Shown piece by piece: positions 31,487-40,121 of a stretch of 52,607 bases of DNA. Position 1 is the stretch's first letter. Each line of letters starts with the position of its first letter. A program made the position numbers and the translations under genes. Origin of the DNA: Patescibacteria group bacterium (GTDB lineage: Bacteria > Patescibacteriota > Patescibacteriia > UBA2591 > CALHIP01); assembly GCA_026417895.1 (NCBI GenBank), contig JAOACJ010000002.1:1-52607 (forward strand), written 5' to 3'. Below the pieces are notes generated by a model that saw nothing but the letters and a program-made list of their open reading frames with translations, did no database searches and was not told the DNA's origin.

Positions 31487-34093
31487 ATGGATAACTTTAC
31501 TTTAAAAGCCCAGGAAGCCATTCAACAAGCCCATACCATTGCTATGGAAAAGGAACAACAACAAGTTGATTCTCCTCATCTTTTTTTGGCTTTACTTTCT
31601 CAAGAAGAGGGTGTAGTGGTGGCTGTTTTAAAAAAAATGGGACTGCCAATTGAAAAATTAAAAGCCAGAACTGAAAGTGCTATTGCCTTACTGCCGCGAG
31701 TTATCGGATTTGGTGGAGTGGCCGAAATTTACATCTCACCAATTTTGAAAAAAATAATTTTTCAGGCAACTCGCGAAGCCAACCAACTAAAGGATGAATA
31801 TGTTAGCACCGAACATCTGCTTTTAGCCCTAGCCTCTGTCCCTTCTATTGTTAAAGACCTTTTGATTGAATTTGGGGCTAACTATGATTCGATTCTGAAA
31901 ACGTTAGCTGAGGTTCGTGGTACAGAACGAGTGACTGAACCAGAGCCAGAATCAAAATATCAGGCTTTGGAAAAGTATACGACAAATCTAACTGAGCTGG
32001 CACGCCAGAAAAAAATTGATCCGATTATTGGTCGCGACGAAGAAATCCGTCGTCTAATGCAGGTTCTTTCCCGACGAACAAAAAATAATCCAGTTTTAAT
32101 TGGTGAGGCCGGTGTCGGTAAAACTGCCATTGCTGAAGGTTTAGCCCAAAGAATTGTTGCCGGTGAGGTTCCTGAGTCATTAAAAGATAAAGAAATTATT
32201 AGCTTAGACTTGGGTGGTTTAATTGCTGGCACTAAATATCGCGGCGAATTTGAAAATCGTTTGAAAGCCGTTTTAAGAGAAATAAAAAGAGCGGCCAATT
32301 ATATTTTGTTCATTGATGAATTGCATACTTTAGTTGGTGCCGGAGCGGCTGAAGGTGCCGTTGATGCTTCAAATATGTTAAAACCGGCTTTAGCCAAAGG
32401 TGAGCTTCGTTGTATTGGCGCTACGACTTTCAAAGAATATCAACGTTATATTGAACGCGATCCAGCCCTAGAGCGACGCTTTCAACCAGTCTATGTTGAT
32501 GAACCAACGATTGAGGAAGCAATTGCTATTTTGCGCGGTATTAAGGAAAAATATGAAGTTCATCACGGGGTAAAAATTTCTGATGAAGCTATTATTGCTG
32601 CTGTTAAACTTTCGGCTCGCTATATCACAGAAAGATTTTTACCTGATAAAGCTATTGATTTGATGGATGAAGCTTGTTCTTATTTGAGACTGGAAATTGA
32701 ATCTGAACCAGAAGAATTAGATCGCTTAAAAAGGAAAATCAAACAGTTAGAAATAGAATTAGTTGCTTTAGAAAAGGATAAAAAAGCCCAAACAAAAATT
32801 AGCAGTTTGAAAAAAGAAATAGCGAAATTGAAAGAAAAAAGTCAAGCTTTTGAATTGCGCTGGCAATATGAAAAAGAAATTATTACCGCTATAAAAAAAG
32901 CTAAAGGAGAAATCGATCGGTTAAAACAAGAGTTAGAAATCGCTGAAAGAGAAGCCAATTTGGAAAAAGTAGCGGAAATCAAATACGGTAGAATTCCCAC
33001 TTTAGAAAAAGAAATTAAAGATCAAGAAAAGAAATTAGCCAAAATTCAAGCCAAACAACGACTACTCAAAGAGGAGGTTAATACTGAAGACATTGCAAAA
33101 ATTGTTGCTCGTTGGACGGGCGTGCCAGTCGAAAAAATGTTGGAAGAAGAAACAGAAAAATTAGCCAAAATGGAAGCAGAAATTCATAAGCGTTTAATTA
33201 ATCAAGAAGAGGCTGTCAAAGCCGTAGCTGATGCTATCAGGCGTTCACGAGCTGGCGTGGCAGAAGAAAATCGACCGATTGGTTCATTTATGTTTCTTGG
33301 CCCTTCTGGTGTCGGTAAAACAGAATTGGCCCGCTCGCTAGCCGATTTCTTATTTAACGATGAAAATGCTTTAATCCGTCTTGATATGAGCGAGTATATG
33401 GAAAAACATGAGGTAGCAAAAATCATTGGCTCGCCGCCCGGTTACGTTGGTTACGAAGAGGGCGGACAACTGACAGAAAAAATTCGTCATCGACCATATT
33501 CAGTTTTACTTTTTGATGAAATTGAAAAGGCCCATCCTGACGTTTTCAATCTTTTATTACAGATCCTTGATGAAGGCCGTTTAACTGATGCCAAAGGCCG
33601 AACCGTTAATTTCAAAAATACCATTATTATTATGACCTCTAATCTTGGCTCAGAGACGATTCAAGATTTTGCCAAAAAATGTGCTCTTGGTTTTGTTTCT
33701 GATCGAGAAAAACTAGATACGGAAGAAAAAGTCAAAGAAAAAATTCAAGAGGCTCTTAAAGAGAGATTTCGACCTGAGTTTCTAAATCGGTTAGATGAGA
33801 TTATTATCTTTCATGCTTTAAACAAAGAGCAAATAGAAAAAATTGTTGATTTGCAATTAAATTTAGTCAAAAAAAGATTAGAAGAGAAAAACATCAAAAT
33901 TGAGGTTAGTCCAGAAGCAAAAAAGATGATTGCCGAACGCGGCTTTGACCCAATTTTCGGCGCCCGACCATTAAAAAGAGTTATTCAAAAAGAAATTTTA
34001 GATAAACTAGCCTTAGAAATTGTCAGGGGAAAAATTAAAGATGGAGATAAGGTAAAGGTAGTGGTAGAAAAAGATAAAATTGTGATTAAATAA
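31487..34093 (+). CDS. clpB: ClpB-type AAA+ disaggregase
   Basis: This 868-aa heat-shock chaperone has an N-terminal Clp repeat domain (1-145), AAA domain 1 with Walker [10 protein letters not shown] near residue 205 and Walker [11 protein letters not shown], and a Lys/Glu-rich coiled-coil middle domain (about 395-520). AAA domain 2 has Walker [10 protein letters not shown] near 604 and Walker [13 protein letters not shown], and a small C-terminal domain follows. The long middle domain distinguishes ClpB from ClpC. It works with DnaK to resolve protein aggregates in the cytoplasm. I use the ATG at 31487 rather than the GTG two codons earlier; neither has a clear Shine-Dalgarno sequence. Confidence 0.95.
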   Translation: MDNFTLKAQEAIQQAHTIAMEKEQQQVDSPHLFLALLSQEEGVVVAVLKKMGLPIEKLKARTESAIALLPRVIGFGGVAEIYISPILKKIIFQATREANQLKDEYVSTEHLLLALASVPSIVKDLLIEFGANYDSILKTLAEVRGTERVTEPEPESKYQALEKYTTNLTELARQKKIDPIIGRDEEIRRLMQVLSRRTKNNPVLIGEAGVGKTAIAEGLAQRIVAGEVPESLKDKEIISLDLGGLIAGTKYRGEFENRLKAVLREIKRAANYILFIDELHTLVGAGAAEGAVDASNMLKPALAKGELRCIGATTFKEYQRYIERDPALERRFQPVYVDEPTIEEAIAILRGIKEKYEVHHGVKISDEAIIAAVKLSARYITERFLPDKAIDLMDEACSYLRLEIESEPEELDRLKRKIKQLEIELVALEKDKKAQTKISSLKKEIAKLKEKSQAFELRWQYEKEIITAIKKAKGEIDRLKQELEIAEREANLEKVAEIKYGRIPTLEKEIKDQEKKLAKIQAKQRLLKEEVNTEDIAKIVARWTGVPVEKMLEEETEKLAKMEAEIHKRLINQEEAVKAVADAIRRSRAGVAEENRPIGSFMFLGPSGVGKTELARSLADFLFNDENALIRLDMSEYMEKHEVAKIIGSPPGYVGYEEGGQLTEKIRHRPYSVLLFDEIEKAHPDVFNLLLQILDEGRLTDAKGRTVNFKNTIIIMTSNLGSETIQDFAKKCALGFVSDREKLDTEEKVKEKIQEALKERFRPEFLNRLDEIIIFHALNKEQIEKIVDLQLNLVKKRLEEKNIKIEVSPEAKKMIAERGFDPIFGARPLKRVIQKEILDKLALEIVRGKIKDGDKVKVVVEKDKIVIK

Positions 34094-34172
34094 ATTTCAA
34101 ATTTCAAACAAAAAATTCAATTCAAAAAAGCGAATAATGTTTAATAATTTCCAGGCTAACAACCTCAAAATC

Positions 34173-34226
34173 AACCGTCTTATTTTTTATAACGATCGTT
34201 ATGAATTATAAGACGATTGGTTGGTA
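34173..34226 (+). terminator. Large hairpin downstream of clpB
   Basis: A perfect 14-bp palindrome ATAACGATCGTTAT (34189-34202) is nested inside an outer stem CGTCTTAT / ATAAGACG (34176-34183 with 34208-34215) and a further CAACC / GGTTG pair. An eight-T run lies a few bases downstream (34228-34235). It could terminate clpB, but the central palindrome is also the shape of a protein-binding site. The region 34094-34172 shows nothing else. Confidence 0.45.
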
Positions 34227-34346
34227 GTTTTTTTTCGGTTGAACCAGTAAGATTTAATCATTCAAAAATCAAAAGTATCAGATGTAGAATTTCATTGCTT
34301 AAACGAGATAACTTTGAAAAATTCAACATTCTTTTTTCAGATTTTA

Positions 34347-34384
34347 AAAAACCCCTTTAGTCTCGCACAAACCAAAGGGGTTTT
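34347..34384 (+). terminator. Rho-independent terminator
   Basis: AAAACCCCTTT (34348-34358) and AAAGGGGTTTT (34374-34384) form an 11-bp stem with a 15-nt loop, flanked by A-run and T-run on either side. It can act in both directions, between clpB (plus) and the zinc-ribbon gene (minus). Confidence 0.8.
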
Positions 34385-34387
34385 TGG

Positions 34388-34465
34388 ACTTTTAGCTAGC
34401 GGTGTTCACGGTGTTTGCGCCGTTTCGCTTGTGTTTGGCGTCGTCGAAGTTCTACCCGGATGGCT
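34388..34465. other. Unexplained GC-rich patch
   Basis: This stretch of about 78 bp is clearly richer in G and C than its surroundings, with GGTGTT and GGCGT-like units on the plus strand. On the minus strand one frame reads as a very basic run (RRRQTQAKRRKHREHR), another begins with an ATG at 34468 (MSHPGRTSTT) and stops after 20 codons. I cannot call a gene. A decayed small basic (ribosomal-protein-like) gene or a structured RNA are options. Confidence 0.25.
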
Positions 34466-34476
34466 CATTTTAATAA

Positions 34477-34671
34477 TTAATAATTGGCCGTTGAATTGTA
34501 CTCGAATAGTCTTGAACAGTGTGGGCAGACCAAATAAATAAACCAATTACGTGCTTTTCGGTCGGAGTAACCCGAAGTAATAATTTTATATCTTTTAGTT
34601 GCCCCTCCACAATAGGGGCATTTGATTTTATTTTCTTTCATTTTCGTTTTCTTCATTTTCTTTTCTTTCAT
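34477..34671 (-). CDS. Small zinc-ribbon protein
   Basis: This 64-aa protein has C18-x2-C21 (KCPYCGG) and C49-x2-C52 (VCPHCSRLF), a rubredoxin-knuckle zinc ribbon. The Lys-rich start has several Met codons, but GAGGTGAG sits 6 nt upstream of the ATG at 34671, which decides the start. Function is unknown. It is an isolated minus-strand gene between two plus-strand units. Confidence 0.65.
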   Translation of the reverse strand: MKEKKMKKTKMKENKIKCPYCGGATKRYKIITSGYSDRKARNWFIYLVCPHCSRLFEYNSTANY

Positions 34672-34742
34672 TTTTTCTCACCTCTCTTTCTATGAGATTT
34701 TAATTATTTTACTCCTTGCTCTTACTCTATCACCTCTTCTTC

Positions 34743-34771
34743 TTGTCAAGGGGAGAAGTTTTTGCTAAAAT
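34743..34771 (+). promoter_or_regulatory. Promoter of the secreted transglycosylase-like gene
   Basis: TTGTCA (34743-34748), a 17-bp spacer and TAAAAT (34766-34771) precede the ATG at 34790, giving a leader of about 12 nt without a Shine-Dalgarno sequence. Confidence 0.5.
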
Positions 34772-34789
34772 CTTAATAAATATTTAAAT

Positions 34790-36145
34790 ATGCGAAAAGT
34801 TTTAATTATTTTTGTCATTTGTCACTTATCATTTGTCATTAATTTGCCTGCTTTAGCAGCAAATTTCAATCCAGATTATCTGATTTCTGATAAAGAACTG
34901 ACGCATCACAAAGCCATGACACTGGAAGAAATTGATCTTTTTTTAAAAAAATTCAATGGGGCCTTGGCTAATTATTATACTCAAGATATTGACGGTCGAG
35001 TAAGATCAGCCAGTGAAATTATTTTTAAAGCGGCTCAGCGATATAAAATCAACCCTCAAGTTCTAATTACTCTTTTACAAAAAGAACAAACGCTGCTGAC
35101 GAAAAAGGCTTCTAAACCAACCCAATATGACTGGGCAATGGGGTTTGCCTGTTATGATGGTCGGGCACCGATTGAATTATTTCGTGGATTTGCCCGTCAG
35201 GTTGATCGGGCGGCTTGGCGGCTAAGATATTTTTTAGAACATCCCTGGCAATTTGTTTTTCGACCAGGTCAGATTTACAAAATCTCTGGTCTTTTTGTTA
35301 TTCCCCAAAATTTAGCCACCGCTGCTTTATACAATTACACCCCTCACGTTTTTGGCAATCAACTTTTCTGGCGAATCTGGCGTCAGTGGTTTGGTCAAGA
35401 ATTGGGGCCAATTGAAAATAATACTTTAGTTAAATTAAAAAATGAACCAGGTATCTGGTTGATTCAAAATGGCAAACGTCGGCCATTTTATTCAAAAAAT
35501 GTTTTTTTAGCCAATTTCTCATTGAAAAACGTAAGAATCATTCCAGAGAAAGAGCTTTTGAAGTATGAAATTGGTGAACCAATGGATTTTCCTAATTATT
35601 CTCTTTTAGAAAACGAAAAGGGAGAAAGATATTTAAAAGTTGATAACGAAGTCAGATTTGTCCCTGACAATATTTTCCGAGAAATTGGTTTTAATCCAGA
35701 GGAAGTGATAAAAATTTCTGATAGAGAATTAAAAAGATATAAATTAGGCAAACCCGTCCTTTCCCCTTATCCAACAGGTGTCCTACTTCAAGATTCGAGT
35801 TCTGGCGCAGTCTATTTTGTCAAAGATGAATTTAAGTATCCAATTTTTACTAAAGAAATTCTACTCGCTAATTTCCCTTATGATCGAATTATTAAGGTAA
35901 AACCTGAAAGATTGGCTGAATTCATCTTAGGTGAACCGGTAAAATTTAGAGACGGTAGTTTACTCAAAACAGCCACCAGTGATATTGTCTATCTGATTTC
36001 CGAGGGTAAAAGGAGGCCAATTGCCTCACCGGCTGTTTTTGCTGAATTTGGCTATCAATGGGAAAGTGTCATCACTGTCCGAGAGGAGATTTTAAATTTA
36101 CATCCTTTGGGCGAACCAGTGGAAATGGTTGATGGAATACAATAG
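34790..36145 (+). CDS. Secreted protein: lysozyme-like N-terminal domain and four GKRRPI-type repeats
   Basis: This 451-aa protein has a signal peptide (1-24, ending ALAA). A helical domain (about 45-205) follows, with INPQVLITLLQKEQTLLT and YDWAMGFACYDG, resembling lytic-transglycosylase-like folds; the Glu in QKEQ would be the candidate catalytic acid (inference). Four repeats of about 55 residues follow. They share GxxL, YLI..GKRRPI or similar, FxxxGY/NF, and LxxYxxGEPV (for example IWLIQNGKRRPFYS; IVYLISEGKRRPIAS). Such repeats are frequent in CPR and actinobacterial exported proteins. It probably acts on or binds the cell wall. Confidence 0.7.
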   Translation: MRKVLIIFVICHLSFVINLPALAANFNPDYLISDKELTHHKAMTLEEIDLFLKKFNGALANYYTQDIDGRVRSASEIIFKAAQRYKINPQVLITLLQKEQTLLTKKASKPTQYDWAMGFACYDGRAPIELFRGFARQVDRAAWRLRYFLEHPWQFVFRPGQIYKISGLFVIPQNLATAALYNYTPHVFGNQLFWRIWRQWFGQELGPIENNTLVKLKNEPGIWLIQNGKRRPFYSKNVFLANFSLKNVRIIPEKELLKYEIGEPMDFPNYSLLENEKGERYLKVDNEVRFVPDNIFREIGFNPEEVIKISDRELKRYKLGKPVLSPYPTGVLLQDSSSGAVYFVKDEFKYPIFTKEILLANFPYDRIIKVKPERLAEFILGEPVKFRDGSLLKTATSDIVYLISEGKRRPIASPAVFAEFGYQWESVITVREEILNLHPLGEPVEMVDGIQ

Positions 36146-36245
36146 AACGAAAACCTTAAGCACCAAAGTTCAAACAAATACCAGTATCCAGTGACCAAAA
36201 TTCTCAATGTTTTGAATCTAGTAGAATAATTAAAAATTTAATCTT

Positions 36246-37031
36246 ATGTCTCTAGTTTTTTCTTCAATTTGTCCTCATCCACCAATTATTATCCCAACGA
36301 TTGGGCAAGAAAATCTGTCAGCAGTTAAAAAAACAATTAAAGGATTAGAAAAATTAGAAAAAGATTTTTCACGAGTCAAGCCAGAAACAGTTATTGTTAT
36401 CTCGCCTCACGGAGTCATTTACGCTGATAGTTTTTCTCTGAATTTTTCTGAAAATTACTCTGGTAATTTTCAATCATTTGGTGATTTTACTACTAATTTA
36501 AACTTTAATCCCGATTTAGAATTTCTTCATCATCTCAAAGAAAAAATTGAAGAAAAATTACCGGTTGTTTTAGTCAGTGAAAAAAATCTTGATCATGGTT
36601 CTCTGGTTCCTCTTTATTATTTAACTAAAAATCACCAGCCAAAGATTATCCCCATTGGCTACTCATTTTTAGATTTTGAAACTCATTTAGAATTGGGTAA
36701 AATTTTAAAAGAAGAAATTTCTGCCTCGCGAAAGAAAATTGGTGTCATTGCTTCAGGTGATCTTTCTCACCGAGTCACACCAGAAGCACCAGCTGGTTAT
36801 TCACCAAAGGGTGGGATTTTTGATAAGAGGTTAATCACTCTCTTGAAAAATAAAAATTTAAAAGGAATTTTAGAAATGGATAAAAATTTAATTGAAGAGG
36901 CTGGCGAATGTGGATTAAGATCCTTTTTAATCCTTTTGGGCATTTTAGAAAAAATAAACTATAAGCCAGAAGTTTATTCTTATGAAGCACCTTTTGGTGT
37001 GGGCTATTTAGTCATGAATTTCCGATTGTGA
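36246..37031 (+). CDS. LigB/Memo-like protein (AmmeMemoRadiSam system B type)
   Basis: This 261-aa protein fits the class III extradiol dioxygenase/Memo superfamily: the start LVFSSICPHPPIIIPTIG, VIVISPHGVIYAD, LDHGSLVPLYYL with the active-site-type His, VIASGDLSHRVTPEAP and a C-terminal APFGVGYLV. His residues in CPHPP, SPHG, DHGS and SHR fit the metal-site pattern of LigB-like proteins. In AmmeMemoRadiSam loci this domain occurs with AMMECR1 and a radical SAM enzyme; the latter is at 30338-31351, and AMMECR1 is not in this window. Substrate unknown. The 36146-36245 gap shows no gene. Confidence 0.8.
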   Translation: MSLVFSSICPHPPIIIPTIGQENLSAVKKTIKGLEKLEKDFSRVKPETVIVISPHGVIYADSFSLNFSENYSGNFQSFGDFTTNLNFNPDLEFLHHLKEKIEEKLPVVLVSEKNLDHGSLVPLYYLTKNHQPKIIPIGYSFLDFETHLELGKILKEEISASRKKIGVIASGDLSHRVTPEAPAGYSPKGGIFDKRLITLLKNKNLKGILEMDKNLIEEAGECGLRSFLILLGILEKINYKPEVYSYEAPFGVGYLVMNFRL

Positions 37032-37067
37032 AAATTTCGATGGTCAAAATCAATGAATTTTTGAAGT

Positions 37068-38990
37068 ATGATTGCTAAAATCATTCCCTTCACTCGGCTA
37101 CCATATTTTGTCGTCTCTCATCAGGAAAAAAGAGAAGTTTCTTTTTTTGATTACCAAGTACCAAAAGAACTAGAAGAAAAAATTAGACTTGATCAAATCG
37201 TAAAAATATATTTTCGTAACAAAAAAATTAATGGTTTAGTCGTTGGTCTAAAAAAAACATCGAAAGAAAAAAAGCTAAAACCAGTTGAGGGAATTGTTTT
37301 TGAGGAGAGTCTAATAACGAAAGATCAGTTAAAACTTTTCAAATGGCTTTCTTCTTTTTATTTTGCCTCACTCCCGACTATTCTTAAAACCTCTCTTCCT
37401 CAGCCAGTAAAGAGGTCAACCATTGATCATAATCATTGCATTCTGCAGAGAGAGAGTTTAAAAATCTCTAAGAAATTCTTACCTGAACTCAAAAGAATAA
37501 TTAATATCTTTATTACTTCAAAAAGAAAAAAATTTTACCTTCTCTGGAATGAGCCATTTAAAAAACTGGCTTTTTATTATGCGGTGATAAAAAAAACGAT
37601 AACTAAAAAGCAGAAAGTTTTAATTTTACTGCCAGAGATTGATCAAATTAATTTTTTTTTAAAGTATTTAGGTCAACTAACGAATAGAATTTCTATTTTA
37701 CATTCTCAACTAAAAAAGTCCGAGATTTGGCAAAATTGGCAAAAAATTATCCGTCAAGAAGTAGATTTAGTCATTGGTACAAGAATGGCAATTTTTGCGC
37801 CAATAAGTAATTTGGGCTTAATTATTCTTGAAGATGAAGAAAATGATTTACATCGTTCTAAACAATTTCCTTATTATGATACTCGCCTCATTGCATGGAA
37901 ACTAACGAAATTGAATAAAATAAAGTTAATTTTTTCTTCGCCAGCGCCGCGCGTTGAAACTTATTGGCAAACATTTATCCAGGGTAAGTTTTTTCCTTTA
38001 GACTTGAGAGATATTAGAAAAACAAAAATGAAGTTAGTTGATATGGTTGAAGAAATGAGGAAGGGAAATTTTTCACCCTTGAGCGATGATTTAAAGGACA
38101 GAGTCATCAAGACTATAAAAAATAATCGGCGAGTTATTATCTATTTAAAAAGAAAAGGATTTACTACTTTTAATTTTTGTCAGGATTGTGGGTATCTTTT
38201 TTCATGCCCGCGTTGCGATTTACCTTTGACCGCCCATAAAAAAAATAAAATTTACTATCTTCTTTGCCACCATTGTGGCTATGAAGAAGAATTACCTTTA
38301 AAATGTCCAGGTTGTCAGGGCGTGGAAATAAAAATGAAGGGTTTGGCTATACAGAAAATTGAAGAAATTTTGTCTTCAATTGGACAAGTTAAAAGTATAG
38401 ATATGGGCACTAAAGATAGGACACTCAATAAAGAAATTATTATTACTACCCTTCCGTTTTGGCGAGACTTCGAAAGCAAGTGGATGGAAAATATTGGTCT
38501 AGTTGGTTTAATCAATACTGATACTCTACTCAACCAGCCCGATTTCCGCTCTTCGGAAAAAGTTTTTCAAGAATTAGTCGGTATAATTAACTGGATAAAT
38601 TATTTTAAAATTCCTTTCATCATTCAAACTTGGTCAAAGAATAACCCGGCCATTGAAAATGCTTGTCTATCAGATTTTAAAAATTTTTATCAACAGGAAT
38701 TAGAAGTAAGAAAAGAGTTTTTATACCCACCGTTTCAAAGGTTTTTTAGATTAACCCTTCAAGAAGAAAGGTGGCAAAAATTAAAAAGAGTTTCAGAAGA
38801 CTTCGAAAAAAATTTTGCTAAAATAAAAAATCAAAATATCAAAATTTTCTCTTACTCTATTCCTCCTCGCCGAAAAAAAACTTTTGAAAAAAGTTATCTT
38901 ATCAAAATAAAAAATCTCCATCCTCTTTCACCCTTACCAAACGAAATAAAAAAAATTCTTCCTCAAAATTCCTTTTTAGAACCACACTAA
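37068..38990 (+). CDS. priA: PriA-like primosomal protein N' with degenerate helicase motifs
   Basis: This 640-aa protein is a PriA homologue: an N-terminal DNA-binding domain (1-100), a helicase-like core, and a zinc-binding region at about 371-416 with CQDC, CPRC, CHHC and CPGC pairs. GTRMAIFAPISNLGLIILEDEEN matches the GTRSAxFxPxxxLGLIxxDEEH block, with the final His replaced by Asn. The Walker A GxTGSGKT is absent; the aligned site (about 157-170) reads LLWNEPFKKLAFYY. The usual GTQM motif V is also not visible. It may act as a fork-binding loader without ATPase activity. Confidence 0.85.
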   Translation: MIAKIIPFTRLPYFVVSHQEKREVSFFDYQVPKELEEKIRLDQIVKIYFRNKKINGLVVGLKKTSKEKKLKPVEGIVFEESLITKDQLKLFKWLSSFYFASLPTILKTSLPQPVKRSTIDHNHCILQRESLKISKKFLPELKRIINIFITSKRKKFYLLWNEPFKKLAFYYAVIKKTITKKQKVLILLPEIDQINFFLKYLGQLTNRISILHSQLKKSEIWQNWQKIIRQEVDLVIGTRMAIFAPISNLGLIILEDEENDLHRSKQFPYYDTRLIAWKLTKLNKIKLIFSSPAPRVETYWQTFIQGKFFPLDLRDIRKTKMKLVDMVEEMRKGNFSPLSDDLKDRVIKTIKNNRRVIIYLKRKGFTTFNFCQDCGYLFSCPRCDLPLTAHKKNKIYYLLCHHCGYEEELPLKCPGCQGVEIKMKGLAIQKIEEILSSIGQVKSIDMGTKDRTLNKEIIITTLPFWRDFESKWMENIGLVGLINTDTLLNQPDFRSSEKVFQELVGIINWINYFKIPFIIQTWSKNNPAIENACLSDFKNFYQQELEVRKEFLYPPFQRFFRLTLQEERWQKLKRVSEDFEKNFAKIKNQNIKIFSYSIPPRRKKTFEKSYLIKIKNLHPLSPLPNEIKKILPQNSFLEPH

Positions 38991-39035
38991 ATTTGTCAAA
39001 ATAGACACAACGGCGTTCACAATAAATTTTTGACC

Positions 39036-39066
39036 ATATCTTCCACTCATTCATTGCAGAAGATAT
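39036..39066. terminator. Inverted repeat between convergent priA and glycosyltransferase genes
   Basis: ATATCTTC (39036-39043) and GAAGATAT (39059-39066) form a perfect 8-bp stem with a 15-nt loop between two convergent genes. There is no clear U-run on either strand, so terminator function is only suggested by position. Confidence 0.35.
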
Positions 39067-39069
39067 TTG

Positions 39070-39786
39070 TTATAGAAGAGAGTGCTTTTTTTTAATTATC
39101 TTGAGTCCTTCTTCGTAATTTTTAATAGCTTTTGGTTTCAAAATTTTAAATGGAAAAATGTGCCATGGTAGACGATAAAGAAAAGAAGGCAGCCAGGAGC
39201 TTAAACCAATTTTCCTTGGTTTAACAGTAAATAAAATTTCTGGAATTCTTATCCCTCGATAACCTTTTTCTAACATCGTTAGCCATAAATCCCAATCTTG
39301 AAATTTGGTTAAAGATTCATCAAAGCCGGGAAAATGTTCGCGTCGAATTAGAGACATCATCGAAATATATGGCATTTTTTTTAATCTTTCAGAATCAAAA
39401 TCAAAACTGGGAAAAACTTTCCAGCCAAATTTAAAGGAAGAGTAGGCATAACTTGCTTCTGGATGCTCTTTTAAAATTTTTACCATTTTCTCTAAACAAT
39501 CGTTTTTTAACTCAACATCGGCATCGCAGAAAAATAAAAAATCGCCTTTTGCTTCTTGGAAACCGCGATTGCGAGCGCTATTGGCCCCCTTTCTTTCTTG
39601 ATTAATAATTTTAATTCTTCCTGGCCACCTTTTTTCTGTTTTTTCTAATTTTTTTTTCGTATCATCAGTTGAACCATCATTGACAATAATCACTTCAAAA
39701 TTCTGATAAGTTTGATAGAAAATAGTTTCCAGTGTATTTAAAATAGTATTACCGTGTTGATAGGTTGGGATGATAACAGAAATCAT
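39070..39786 (-). CDS. Glycosyltransferase, family 2
   Basis: This 238-aa soluble GT-A enzyme has SVIIPTYQHGNTILNTLETI at the start, VIIVNDGSTDDT, GANSARNRGFQEAKGDFLFFCDADVE (D-A-D metal motif near 91-93) and a second acidic region at FQDWDLWLTMLEKGYRG (ED-like). The fold is intact from strand 1 to the acceptor helix; the C-terminus is short. The sugar donor and acceptor are unknown, but surface or lipid-linked glycans are typical. It is isolated, convergent with priA and followed upstream by tRNA-Gln. Confidence 0.92.
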   Translation of the reverse strand: MISVIIPTYQHGNTILNTLETIFYQTYQNFEVIIVNDGSTDDTKKKLEKTEKRWPGRIKIINQERKGANSARNRGFQEAKGDFLFFCDADVELKNDCLEKMVKILKEHPEASYAYSSFKFGWKVFPSFDFDSERLKKMPYISMMSLIRREHFPGFDESLTKFQDWDLWLTMLEKGYRGIRIPEILFTVKPRKIGLSSWLPSFLYRLPWHIFPFKILKPKAIKNYEEGLKIIKKKHSLL

Positions 39787-39967
39787 TTTACCCTCTGGCT
39801 ATTTAATTATCTTTAAATTTTCACTAATTAAACGACGACACCCCTCCTCTTCTAAAGTTTTGATGCAAAATTTCCTGACGAATTTTTAAATTCTACGCTC
39901 GGGCGGAAACGGAGAAAAAGCAAGATGGCGGAGTGAAAAATGGAAAATATAAAATATACTAATTAAG

Positions 39968-40038
39968 CTGCGGGGCTTGGATTCGAACCAAGATTAACGG
40001 GTCCAGAGCCCGCTGTCCTACCGTTAGACGACCCCGCA
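39968..40038 (-). tRNA. tRNA-Gln (CTG)
   Basis: Minus strand, 71 nt. The acceptor stem TGCGGGG pairs with CCCCGCA, with discriminator G; the anticodon loop CTCTGGA gives CTG, and the T arm CTTGG-TTCGAAT-CCAAG is intact. U1:A72 fits glutamine tRNAs. CCA is not encoded. The flanking gap 39787-39967 is AT-rich, with a GC-richer stretch at about 39895-39935 that I cannot explain. Confidence 0.93.
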
Positions 40039-40121
40039 AGCAGCATAAAATCCTAAATCCGAAACAATATTTAAATATTTAAATCCAAAATTAAAGCTGG
40101 TAACCGGTAAAACTCTTTTAA

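Noticed and set aside
34314-34541. A 75-aa plus-strand reading frame after clpB
   Set aside because: It runs through the terminator hairpin at 34347-34384 and into the zinc-ribbon gene on the other strand.
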